Assembly (NCBI GenBank): GCA_947454155.1
Contig: CANGIT010000004.1
Coordinates: forward strand, 124,001 to 188,000
From: Chitinophagaceae bacterium
GTDB taxonomy: Bacteria > Bacteroidota > Bacteroidia > Chitinophagales > Chitinophagaceae
Direction of reading: 5' to 3'
Length of the DNA: 64,000 nt
The first letter of the stretch is position 1, and each line of letters starts with the position of its first letter. Below, piece after piece: positions 1 to 8,133 of this stretch. Under the pieces are notes generated by a model that saw only the letters and a program-made list of their open reading frames with translations, made no database searches and had not been told where the DNA came from. The translations under genes and the position numbers were made by a program.

Positions 1-2223
1 CAGACTGAACTGAAGTGTTCTGGGAATAGGCGTAGCCGTTAGTGTAAGCGAATCTACCGTGGTTCTGATCTGTTTGAGTTTCTCTTTCGCGCTTACGCCA
101 AACTTTTGCTCTTCATCAATGATCATCACCCCAAGGTCTTTGAATTTCACGTCTTTGCTCAGCAAGGCGTGTGTACCGATGATGATGTCTATTTTACCTT
201 CTTCCAGTTTCTTCAGCGTTTCTTTTTTTTCTTTGGAAGATTTGAAACGGTTGACGAAATCCACAGTAACCGGAAAATCTTTCAGTCTTTCCTTGAATGT
301 TTTATAGTGCTGATAAGCGAGGATGGTAGTGGGAACCAGTACAGCAGCCTGTTTGCCATCACAGCAGGATTTGAAAGCGGCACGAATGGCCACTTCAGTT
401 TTGCCGAATCCCACATCGCCACAAACCAGACGGTCCATGGGCGATTCTTTTTCCATGTCTCTCTTCACATCTTCAGAAGCCTTGGCCTGATCGGGGGTGT
501 CTTCGTAGATGAAGCTGGCTTCCAGCTCGGTTTGCATGTAGTTGTCGGGACTGTGCGAAAATCCATGCTGACTTTTGCGCTGGGCATAGAGGTTGATGAG
601 GTCGGTGGCGATATCCTTTACCTGCTTCTTCGTTTTTTCTTTCAGTTTGCTCCATACATCGCTTCCCAGTTTGTTCATCTTGGGAACGCTGCCTTCTTTT
701 CCGCTGTATTTGCTGATTTTGTGCAGGGAGGAGATGTTCACATACAGCAGGTCGCCGTCTTTGTATTGAATTCTAACGGCTTCCTGTATACGACCGTTGG
801 CTTCAATCTTCTGAAGGCCGCTGTAAACTCCCACGCCATGGTCGATGTGTGATACATAATCGCCGGGCTGGAGTTCGCGAAGCGTTTTGAGGGTCAGTGC
901 CTTGTTTTTGCTGAAGGCCTGTTTTACCCTGTATTTGTGATAGCGTTGAAACACCTGATGGTCGGTGTAGCAAACGAGTTTGTTGTCGTCGTCGATAAAT
1001 CCTTCATGAATCGATACCGGAATCGGCGTCACTTGAATCTCCGCTTTAAGGTCGGTGAAGATCACGTGGAGCCGCTCCAGCTGCTTGGGGTTTTCGGCAA
1101 AGATGAAAATATTGTATTTCTTTTTTTCGTACTCCTGCAGGTCTTTGATCAAGAGGTCGAATTGCCGGTTAAAGGATGGTTGCGGCCTCGTATTGAAACT
1201 GATGGCTTCAGCAGGTTTAACTTCCGGTTGAAATGCGCATTTGCCGCCAATTTCAATCAGATGTCGTTGCGCCAGATATTGTTCTATTTGCGCCAATGTG
1301 GTAAAGTCATCTGAGGACACAGTTTCCTTACGATTGATTTGCTCTTCCTCTGATATATCTTCTTTCGCTCCTTGAGTCATCAACTCCAGAAACAAACCCA
1401 GGTTTTCTTCTTCCTCTTCAATTCGGTCACTGATGAAACGCCAGTCACGCACCCATACAGTTGTGTTTTCCGATAAAAATTCAAACAGTGATACTTTTTC
1501 TCCGCTTTCAAATTGTGTTTCCACATTGGGAATGATATTCACCTGCAACAATTTTCTTTCGCTCAACTGTGTTTCGGGATCGAATATCCGGATGCTGTCC
1601 ACTTCTTTGCCGAACAACTCGATACGATAGGGTTTTTCATTGCCAAATGAATACACATCAAGAATACCACCGCGAATGGCGAATTGTCCGGGCTCATATA
1701 CAAAGTCGGTGCGTACAAATCCTTGTTCCACGAATCTTTGTAAAATACCATCCACATTCAATTCGTCGGCTTGTTTGATGCTGATGATGTTGTCTGTAAG
1801 TTTTTTTGACAACACTACTTTTTCAAAAACAGCTTCCGGGTAAGTGACGATGATCTTTTTATGACCACCGGCAGCGATACGTGTGAGCGCTTCTGTACGG
1901 AGCATCACATGGCTGCTATTGAGCAGCTGGTAATTTTTTCTGTTTTTAAAAGAAGAGGGAAAATAAAAAAGTTCAAGCGCCTGTGTGATATTCTCCAAAG
2001 TGTTGTGTACATAGGCGGCTTCTTCGGCATCCCTCACAATCACCAGATGATTATGCTGGGCCATCAGAGGATGAACATGTAAAGCGGCGATCAGCATTTC
2101 CAGGCTTGAGCCGTTAAGGCCGGTGAGCAGCAGGTGCTGAGGAGAAGACAAAGTGATCCTGTCCGCTATTTGAAAACAACGGGGGTCATTGATAAACACA
2201 TTCTTCAGCACATCAAAATTCAT
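1..2223 (-). CDS. mfd: Transcription-repair coupling factor Mfd (3' part outside window)
   Basis: ATP-dependent DNA translocase that pushes RNA polymerase stalled at lesions off DNA and recruits UvrA. I translated the minus strand from ATG at 2223; the frame stays open for 741 codons to the window edge, so only the C-terminal translocation and TRCF parts are missing. The N-terminal UvrB-like module is followed by a CarD-like RNA-polymerase-interaction domain (HIDHGVGVYSG, near 800-880), the helicase P-loop GDVGFGKTEVA (near 390-420) and the DEEQ Walker B box (near 115-125). A TAnnTTTG element lies about 40 bases before the start. The long plus-strand open frames across this region are shadows of this gene. 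uvrC, another nucleotide-excision repair gene, lies elsewhere in the window. Identification is secure. Confidence 0.96.
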   Translation of the reverse strand, partial: MNFDVLKNVFINDPRCFQIADRITLSSPQHLLLTGLNGSSLEMLIAALHVHPLMAQHNHLVIVRDAEEAAYVHNTLENITQALELFYFPSSFKNRKNYQLLNSSHVMLRTEALTRIAAGGHKKIIVTYPEAVFEKVVLSKKLTDNIISIKQADELNVDGILQRFVEQGFVRTDFVYEPGQFAIRGGILDVYSFGNEKPYRIELFGKEVDSIRIFDPETQLSERKLLQVNIIPNVETQFESGEKVSLFEFLSENTTVWVRDWRFISDRIEEEEENLGLFLELMTQGAKEDISEEEQINRKETVSSDDFTTLAQIEQYLAQRHLIEIGGKCAFQPEVKPAEAISFNTRPQPSFNRQFDLLIKDLQEYEKKKYNIFIFAENPKQLERLHVIFTDLKAEIQVTPIPVSIHEGFIDDDNKLVCYTDHQVFQRYHKYRVKQAFSKNKALTLKTLRELQPGDYVSHIDHGVGVYSGLQKIEANGRIQEAVRIQYKDGDLLYVNISSLHKISKYSGKEGSVPKMNKLGSDVWSKLKEKTKKQVKDIATDLINLYAQRKSQHGFSHSPDNYMQTELEASFIYEDTPDQAKASEDVKRDMEKESPMDRLVCGDVGFGKTEVAIRAAFKSCCDGKQAAVLVPTTILAYQHYKTFKERLKDFPVTVDFVNRFKSSKEKKETLKKLEEGKIDIIIGTHALLSKDVKFKDLGVMIIDEEQKFGVSAKEKLKQIRTTVDSLTLTATPIPRTLQFSL

Positions 2224-2263
2224 ACAGACATTTCCAAAGGTTTCCAAACCAATGAAATCGGTG

Positions 2264-2271
2264 CAAAGATA
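2264..2271 (-). promoter_or_regulatory. Candidate mfd promoter, -7 element
   Basis: The minus strand reads TATCTTTG, an exact match to the Bacteroidota -7 consensus TAnnTTTG, about 40 bases upstream of the mfd start. I see no well-placed TTG -33 box, so this is a half-site call. Confidence 0.45.
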
Positions 2272-2318
2272 ATGGCAATCCAAGAATAATTGTGCCGGAT
2301 TAGCACGTAGCGTTTGTG

Positions 2319-2780
2319 TTAGCAGCCAAATTGTTGCAAATGATGGTCGAGGTGTTTGTACATCATGTTGTTCCATTCAATCGCGGTAAGTCTTCCAAAA
2401 GAATGGGATGATTTTCCTTCAAAATGAGCCTTCCCTAATTCTTGTGTTTTTTTCATGTAATTGATCAGACGAGCTTTCTCTTTTTCAACATCTTTTGTTC
2501 CGGTGATGATGAATTCCGATGCGGTTCTGACACTTTTGGGATAACCTTTTTCGCCGGTGACAACGGGTTTGATTAAAAGCCGAAGCAGCCATTTTTTCAA
2601 GAATCCGGGTTGAGGATGAATGTCTTCATAAATCATTTCGTAGGTTACGCTACAATGTGCAACCATTTGTCCGGCATCCATCTTACCCCATAGCGGACGA
2701 CTTTCTGCATTTATCTTGTTTATCCTGTTGATCAATTCGGTAACAACGGTGGGTTCGAAAATATCGGGCATCATGACCAT
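2319..2780 (-). CDS. DUF1569 / DinB-like protein
   Basis: A 153-residue protein resembling the DUF1569 branch of DinB-like four-helix bundles. The opening helix (ELINRINKI), the stretch GQMVAHCSVTYEMI and the C-terminal helix KHLDHHLQQFG place His42, His143 and His146/147 where DinB proteins carry a three-histidine metal site. The catalytic role of this branch is unknown; relatives include thiol transferases. Three in-frame ATGs (2780, 2774, 2771) are possible starts and the longest is given. It lies upstream of mfd in the same direction with 95 bases between; mfd has its own promoter-like element, so an operon is not certain. Confidence 0.7.
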   Translation of the reverse strand: MVMMPDIFEPTVVTELINRINKINAESRPLWGKMDAGQMVAHCSVTYEMIYEDIHPQPGFLKKWLLRLLIKPVVTGEKGYPKSVRTASEFIITGTKDVEKEKARLINYMKKTQELGKAHFEGKSSHSFGRLTAIEWNNMMYKHLDHHLQQFGC

Positions 2781-2975
2781 TTATTTTTTTAAAGATGAAA
2801 TATGCAGATAAACATTCGCAGTCAACTTATGACGGGGATGTAAATCTTATCAAGAATGAAATTATTAAAAGGAAGCAGTTCGATGAAATTATTTTCACTT
2901 GATCATTGAGATGGTCTGTTGCAGAAGCAATAAAAAATAAACACGGCATTTTACTAAAAGTACTTACATTTAAAC

Positions 2976-3695
2976 ATGGCATTATTACCCTGGCGCAAAG
3001 CTAAAGTCATCAGCATAGAACAGGAAACGTCCGATACAAGAAGGTTTCGGATGGAAGTGCCCGAATTGGAAGTATTTGATTTTAAGCCCGGACAGTTCAT
3101 TACCCTCGATCTCCCCATTCACGAGAAGGCCAATAAACGCTGGCGCAGCTATTCCATCGCCTCCATCCCAGTTGGCACCAACATTTTTGAATTGCTGATC
3201 GTTTTGAATCCAAACGGATTAGGTACGCCATATCTTTTTGAAAAAGTGGAGGTGGGCAGCCAACTGGATTTCAGAGGCCCTCAGGGCATATTCACCTTAC
3301 ACGAACCTATCGACAAGGATATCTTTTTGATTTGCACCGGCACCGGCATTGCGCCTTTTAGAAGTATGGTGAATCATATTCATCATCAGCGCCTTCCCCA
3401 TCAACGTATTCATCTGATTTATGGCTGCCGTAAACAAAACAATCTGCTTTATTTCGATGAATTGAAAGCTTTGGAAAAAAAGTTACCAGGATTCCATTAT
3501 ATACCCACGTTGTCGAGAGAGGAGTGGGAAGGGCAATCGGGATACGTGCACCAAATCTATGAATCGATTTGTGCCGGCAATACACCAGCCCGATTCTATC
3601 TGTGTGGTTGGAAAGACATGATTGATGAGGCGAAACAAAGGATTCTGGCCATGGGCTACGATAAAAAAGATGTGCATGTAGAACTTTATGGTTAG
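2976..3695 (+). CDS. Ferredoxin/flavodoxin--NADP+ reductase-like flavoprotein
   Basis: A 239-residue flavin oxidoreductase that should pass electrons between NAD(P)H and a small carrier or acceptor. The N-terminal FAD-binding barrel has the R-x-Y-S signature (RWRSYSIAS, residues 55-63) and the NAD(P) domain has CTGTGIAPFRS (120-130) followed by YLCGWKDM near the C-terminus. It ends in ELYG with no fused ferredoxin domain, so it is a stand-alone reductase like FNR/Fpr. The start is the only sensible ATG. It stands alone on the plus strand, and its stop codon overlaps the stop of the convergent CPBP gene within the four bases TTAG at 3692-3695. The natural electron partner cannot be deduced. 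Confidence 0.85.
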   Translation: MALLPWRKAKVISIEQETSDTRRFRMEVPELEVFDFKPGQFITLDLPIHEKANKRWRSYSIASIPVGTNIFELLIVLNPNGLGTPYLFEKVEVGSQLDFRGPQGIFTLHEPIDKDIFLICTGTGIAPFRSMVNHIHHQRLPHQRIHLIYGCRKQNNLLYFDELKALEKKLPGFHYIPTLSREEWEGQSGYVHQIYESICAGNTPARFYLCGWKDMIDEAKQRILAMGYDKKDVHVELYG

Positions 3696-4504
3696 CTTGT
3701 GGCTAACAATCCTTGCTGCCAAAGCGAACAGAAGTCCATGGTAAGTGCCACACTGCAATGGATAAAGAAACCCAGCCAGATATTTTTACTCTTCAAACTC
3801 AGGATGCCCAATGCGATGCCCGCAATGATGGCGGCCATCGTTTCGGGAAACGGCTTGCCAAAATGGATCATGCAATAAGGTATGGTCATCACAAAAACGC
3901 TGTAAAATCCGAAGCGATCTTTGATGCCATGAAGAAAAAATCCCCTGAAGAAAAATTCCAGCGCAAAGAACTGTAACATGTATTCAGCTTCCCAGATAAA
4001 AAGTTGGATATCGGGAAGTTGCCTTGTTTCATGATAAAAGGGATATTTATGCTGAAACGATGCAGTGAACGACATGCCGATTACCAATGGAATCATAAAG
4101 ACGAGCATCAGGCCATAGATCTTCAGGTCTTTTCTGGTGATGCTGCCGGAAAATCCAAAGGCTTTTATTTCTTCTTTCAGATAAAACCTGATCACCAGCA
4201 ATGGGATGATTGCATAGCCCAATACGGTGAAGAAAATCCAATGGCTGAGTTGCAGCAGTCTTGCATGAGGAGAATGATAAAAAAGTTGCAGATAGTTAGC
4301 AGAATTTATTGGCTCTGAAAAATAACCGATGAGGGTTGCGATGTTGGAGGGATTGCCGCCATAATGAATCAGCGATAGCGAGAAAGCGACAGTAATGCAT
4401 ATCGCCATCAGCTTACGGCTAGGCGTAGATGAATTATTTTGCAGATTAGAAAGAGCGTACTTTTCAGATTCGGCATACACATCGGCTATCAGTTGTTGGA
4501 TCAT
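3692..4504 (-). CDS. CPBP/Abi-type intramembrane protein with incomplete motifs
   Basis: A 270-residue polytopic membrane protein of the CPBP (Rce1/Abi) family, whose active members are intramembrane endopeptidases. There is a soluble N-terminal segment, then hydrophobic helices near 35-50, 85-108, 128-150 and several from 170 onward. Motif 1, normally EExxxR, reads LEFFFR (182-187), so only one of the two glutamates is present; motif 2 has His214 (YCMIHFGKP); motif 3 has His249 but Ala253 where Asn or Asp is common. Activity therefore cannot be assumed, although single-glutamate variants occur in the family. Four bases separate it from the upstream HAD gene, so the two are probably co-transcribed. 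Confidence 0.75.
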   Translation of the reverse strand: MIQQLIADVYAESEKYALSNLQNNSSTPSRKLMAICITVAFSLSLIHYGGNPSNIATLIGYFSEPINSANYLQLFYHSPHARLLQLSHWIFFTVLGYAIIPLLVIRFYLKEEIKAFGFSGSITRKDLKIYGLMLVFMIPLVIGMSFTASFQHKYPFYHETRQLPDIQLFIWEAEYMLQFFALEFFFRGFFLHGIKDRFGFYSVFVMTIPYCMIHFGKPFPETMAAIIAGIALGILSLKSKNIWLGFFIHCSVALTMDFCSLWQQGLLATS

Positions 4505-4508
4505 AAGT

Positions 4509-5168
4509 TTAATGTAAGTTGGGCAATTGACTCAAATTGAAATTTTTGAAATCATTGATGGTATGAATGCAACCGATGTCCATGAGCTCTTCACGGGTAA
4601 GCGTAGTGGTAATCCCCACCACTTTCATTCCGGCGGATTGCGCCGCCTTAACACCGCCTGACGAATCCTCAAACACGAGGGCATCCGAAGGATGCAGTTG
4701 CAGCTTATGCAAAGTGAGTTGAAAGATTTCGGGATCCGGTTTGCCTTTTTTTACCTCATCTCCACCGGAAGTACAATCAAAAAAAGGACGTAGGTTTAAG
4801 GTGTCGAGCGAGAAGTCGATATTCAGCTGATTGCCCATGGTGGCCAATGCAATCTTTCTTTGCTGTTCTTTCAATCCTTGTAAAAAAGCTGTCACTCCAT
4901 CAATTTCACAGATATGTGGACGATAGTTGTCTCTGAAAAGCTGTTCTTTTTCAAAACAAAGTTGTTCTTGTTTTTCCTTGCTGATGGTTTTCCCAAAAAA
5001 CCTTTCGATCATTTCGTGGGCGGTGCCATGGTTTTGCACGTGAAGTTCATCTTTGGAAATATGGATGCCATTGTTGCGCAAAAACTGCAACCAGGCGGTT
5101 TGATGGTAAGGGATGCTGTCAATCAGGGTACCGTCTAAGTCAAAAATGATGGCAAGAGGTGGGGGCAT
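4509..5168 (-). CDS. HAD-superfamily phosphatase/phosphomutase, beta-phosphoglucomutase-like
   Basis: A 219-residue cytoplasmic HAD hydrolase. Motif I is FDLDGT (9-14), giving the nucleophile Asp10 and the acid/base Asp12. A helical cap (about 15-85) follows, with the lysine and acidic motifs in KGKPDPEIF and VFEDSSGG. The cap and the VFEDSSGGVKAA signature match the PgmB/YqaB group, which acts on hexose phosphates or small phosphoesters; the substrate cannot be read from sequence. It precedes the CPBP gene by four bases and is transcribed with it. The ATG at 5168 gives a normal N-terminus. Confidence 0.85.
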   Translation of the reverse strand: MPPPLAIIFDLDGTLIDSIPYHQTAWLQFLRNNGIHISKDELHVQNHGTAHEMIERFFGKTISKEKQEQLCFEKEQLFRDNYRPHICEIDGVTAFLQGLKEQQRKIALATMGNQLNIDFSLDTLNLRPFFDCTSGGDEVKKGKPDPEIFQLTLHKLQLHPSDALVFEDSSGGVKAAQSAGMKVVGITTTLTREELMDIGCIHTINDFKNFNLSQLPNLH

Positions 5169-5263
5169 GATGTGTCTTCGATTTATGATGTAAACTGGAG
5201 GCGTCTATTTGTAGTTTCAACAGCTGATGTATTGATGAAGAGTTGGATGAATGTAAAATGATG

Positions 5264-6118
5264 TTAACCCAATTCAAAACTGGTGATGCCGAAAACTTTT
5301 TTAATGTTCATGGCCGGTGGTTTACCCAAATACATTCTGGCACATTCAAAAACATACCGTGCATCATATTTTTCAACCAATTCCAGGGCTGATGGGTTGC
5401 ATAAAGGAATGTCCAGAAATACGGGTTCTCCGGGTACTGCGTGCAAACAGGCTTTGTAGAGTTCTTCGGCCACAACCGTGTTGTCCGCGAACAACGGTCC
5501 GATTTTGTAGCCGCTGAAACATTTTCGCAGTAAGGCAAAACCTTTCAGCTGTCCATTTTCCCTGCACTGATAAGAAAAGGAATCGGGTTGTTGCAGCCAA
5601 GGGGTTAAAAACCGAGGACGGGGTACGCCAAAACATTCGAGGTCGAGCTGCATGATCTCCTCAATAGCTGATGCACTGATTTTTGAAATGGTATTGGAAA
5701 GCTCAAATGTGGTTCCCGTGCGTTCATAACGCACATCCTTATACGCGATTTCAAATCCGCCTTTTTGATAAAAGGGCTGCATGGCCACTACGCCATCCAT
5801 CCCTACTGCGGCCCCCGGTTGTAATCTTTCGAGCACAATTTTTTTATCACTCCACAACATTCTACCCAATCCGGCATTTCGATATTCGGGCTTCACGATA
5901 AAGAAACCCATGAACCCATAAAGGCCATCGTAGGAAACCATGGAGGCGCCGCCCACCATTTCCTCATCTTTGAAACAACCCCAGAACCCCTGTGGATCGG
6001 TATTCCAAAAAATTTCAGCATCATGTATGCCCGGGTTCCAGCCTTCGGCAGCCGCCCATTCTACATAGGTTTTGAATTGTTCGAGATTAAGTTGTTGATA
6101 GCTGAATTCTTTATTCAT
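5264..6118 (-). CDS. GNAT acetyltransferase with a second C-terminal domain
   Basis: A 284-residue protein. The N-terminal half is a GNAT fold with the acetyl-CoA loop in VKPEYRNAGLGRMLW (about 76-90). The C-terminal half (about 135-284, starting near SASAIEEIMQLDLECFGVPR) looks like the second GNAT-like domain of two-domain YitH-type proteins, with HAVPGEPVFLDIP and LVEKYDARYVFECARMY. The substrate is unknown. The gene is flanked by about 95 bases upstream of the HAD gene and 52 bases downstream of the CDP-alcohol transferase homologue, all on the minus strand. Confidence 0.8.
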   Translation of the reverse strand: MNKEFSYQQLNLEQFKTYVEWAAAEGWNPGIHDAEIFWNTDPQGFWGCFKDEEMVGGASMVSYDGLYGFMGFFIVKPEYRNAGLGRMLWSDKKIVLERLQPGAAVGMDGVVAMQPFYQKGGFEIAYKDVRYERTGTTFELSNTISKISASAIEEIMQLDLECFGVPRPRFLTPWLQQPDSFSYQCRENGQLKGFALLRKCFSGYKIGPLFADNTVVAEELYKACLHAVPGEPVFLDIPLCNPSALELVEKYDARYVFECARMYLGKPPAMNIKKVFGITSFELG

Positions 6119-6170
6119 AATACCAGGGTTAAGCTGTTTTAATGATTTTATGTGCTATGGATACAAAAGG

Positions 6171-6773
6171 TTATCCATTGAATAATTTATTTCTTTTGAT
6201 AGGCAAGCCTTTTCTGATTCTAATCGCATGTACAAAAGTGGGCACATCATGGGTCCATTCTTTGAGGATGAAAATGATCAGGGCGATTTCAATGCGGGTG
6301 AGGATGCCGAGCCAGAAACAAAGTTGAAAAACAATGCCGGCACTGCAATCTGCGAAAAGCTGCACCAGTGTGGCAAACAACAGCAACGTCCATATTTTGG
6401 CGCCTATGCTGTGTGTGGCAATTTCTTTTTTGAATTTGACGAAACAGAGTATATACACAGCGACTTCAGTTCCGATCAACACCATGAGCTGAAACCCATT
6501 TTGTCTGAAAAAATCGGCACAGTGGAGATAGCAGGAGATGGCGGTACATACAAAAAATACCTGGTCAATGGTTGAGTCGAGCCGGCGAAGACTTGGTGTG
6601 GAAACTTTTAATTTTCGGGCGATGATGCCATCAAAAATATCTGATAGAAGGCCTATGGAAAGCAGACTGATAACGATGAAGGTAAAATGTTGCAGGGGAT
6701 GGATGCTCAGGGCAATCATCAAGAAACCCAATACCAGTCGGAGGTAGATGAGCAACAACGGAATTCTCTTCAT
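6171..6773 (-). CDS. CDP-alcohol phosphatidyltransferase family membrane protein
   Basis: A 200-residue, strongly hydrophobic protein with about six membrane helices. Known members make phospholipids by moving a phosphatidyl group from CDP-diacylglycerol to an alcohol. The metal-binding motif is nearly complete: Asp45, Asp48-Gly49, Ala52-Arg53, then Asp66 and Asp70. The glycine that normally sits four residues before the third aspartate is Leu62 (SLRRLDSTID). All four aspartates remain, so it may be active, but the substrate cannot be assigned. The start ATG at 6773 is followed at once by the first membrane helix. Confidence 0.75.
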   Translation of the reverse strand: MKRIPLLLIYLRLVLGFLMIALSIHPLQHFTFIVISLLSIGLLSDIFDGIIARKLKVSTPSLRRLDSTIDQVFFVCTAISCYLHCADFFRQNGFQLMVLIGTEVAVYILCFVKFKKEIATHSIGAKIWTLLLFATLVQLFADCSAGIVFQLCFWLGILTRIEIALIIFILKEWTHDVPTFVHAIRIRKGLPIKRNKLFNG

Positions 6774-6837
6774 TGTGTTTTCTTTTAAACAAGAATCAAA
6801 TTGAAAAAGCTCCTATTCCCTTTCTCAACGGAATCCA

Positions 6838-8052
6838 TCATTTCTGCAACGCATCAAACCAGCTTTTCCACTCCGGAACCGCTCTGCCATAAGTGATGCG
6901 GTGTGTGGCATCAGCACCTGCAGAGAACACTTCCACTTTGTCGTTGCCAATTGCTTTTTGCCAGTTATAAGGTAAGCGAGCCAGATCAATGGTGAGGCAT
7001 TGGTCTATATCTCCATAATACATATGAACCGGTGTTTTGATATCCCAGCGATAAGGATGCATTTGCAGCATCAGCTTTCCATAAGCTGACTGCTTGTAGT
7101 AAGCAGGGTCGAAATATTCGGGGCGAATAAGTTTATGTAGATCAAGTGGAAAATCTTTGTATGGAAGCGTGGTATCTTTCATATAGACCCTTTTCGCCAC
7201 TTCGTATTGTTCGTCGGTAAAAACACCTTTTGCCAAGCCCGGCATCTGATAATATTCTTCAAAAGAAAATGCGGTGAGTATGAACATGGTGGTCACCCAG
7301 TTTGCGTCAATTTTTCTGGGATGAGAGAGAAATCCGTCGGTCATAACAAATCCATCGCATTGTGCTGCAGCCGTTCCTGCTGCTTTTACTTTCACGCCGA
7401 TGTCTTCCAGTTTTTCGAGAAAAGCCATGGTGATGACTCCCCCTTGCGACCAGCCGCTGATGAAGAAGTTGGTGATACTGATTTCTTCTTTGGCTAAAAT
7501 GATTTTTGCAGCCTCGTACATGTCATATGAGGCTTGTACCTGACTGTTCAATACAATATAAGAGTCTTTTTCCTTTGAGCTTCCCAAGCCAAAATAATCG
7601 GCGCCGATGACCACATAACCCTGGCCGCCAAATTGAGCAATCATCAATTGTGTTTCCCATGAATTGTCGGGTGTTGAAGGAACGCCCATATCGCCATAAA
7701 TAGTACCATGCTGATAAGAGACCAATGGCATGGACTTGGCTCCTGTGGCTGGAATAGCGATGAGTCCAGATGCGACTGTAGGTCGGTTGTTTTGTTCCGG
7801 AACAACCGATTTGTACTCTACTCTGTAAAGCTTTACCGCATTTTTTGCTGCTGTGTAATTTACTTTTGATTCGATGATGCTGGGTACCTCTTTATTGAGT
7901 ATGGTGTTTAATTTGCCCACATCATACGTGCCGATGTACTGGTAGCGGATAGAAGGCGTTGCGTTGACAAATGCGGTGTTTGTTTGCGCCCAGAGGTTAT
8001 TCGTTCCCACAAGAGCGAACAAAAAAAAGATGCAGTTGGTGAGTAATTTCAT
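6838..8052 (-). CDS. Secreted alpha/beta hydrolase, copy 1 of a tandem pair
   Basis: A 404-residue hydrolase with a signal peptide (hydrophobic run IFFLFALVG, cleavage after a WAQ-type site near residue 23). The serine nucleophile lies in GWSQG, and candidate catalytic Asp and His lie in MYYGDIDQCLT and GADATHRITYG near the C-terminus. The long N-terminal part with SYQHGTIYG and GADYFGLG resembles secretory lipases/cinnamoyl esterases. No type IX sorting domain is visible; it ends shortly after the catalytic His. It is very similar along its whole length to the gene immediately upstream (8134-9351), so the two arose by local duplication. Substrate unknown, probably esters in the periplasm or outside. 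Confidence 0.82.
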   Translation of the reverse strand: MKLLTNCIFFLFALVGTNNLWAQTNTAFVNATPSIRYQYIGTYDVGKLNTILNKEVPSIIESKVNYTAAKNAVKLYRVEYKSVVPEQNNRPTVASGLIAIPATGAKSMPLVSYQHGTIYGDMGVPSTPDNSWETQLMIAQFGGQGYVVIGADYFGLGSSKEKDSYIVLNSQVQASYDMYEAAKIILAKEEISITNFFISGWSQGGVITMAFLEKLEDIGVKVKAAGTAAAQCDGFVMTDGFLSHPRKIDANWVTTMFILTAFSFEEYYQMPGLAKGVFTDEQYEVAKRVYMKDTTLPYKDFPLDLHKLIRPEYFDPAYYKQSAYGKLMLQMHPYRWDIKTPVHMYYGDIDQCLTIDLARLPYNWQKAIGNDKVEVFSAGADATHRITYGRAVPEWKSWFDALQK

Positions 8053-8133
8053 GATTTGTTTGTATGGATGAAATTTGAATGAATATTGGGTGGTACAAAA
8101 AAATGCTGTTGAGCCTTTGAACTCAAATTGCTT

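Noticed and set aside
106..852. 248-codon plus-strand open frame at the left end
   Set aside because: It lies antisense to mfd, whose P-loop and DEEQ box read clearly on the other strand. A shadow frame.
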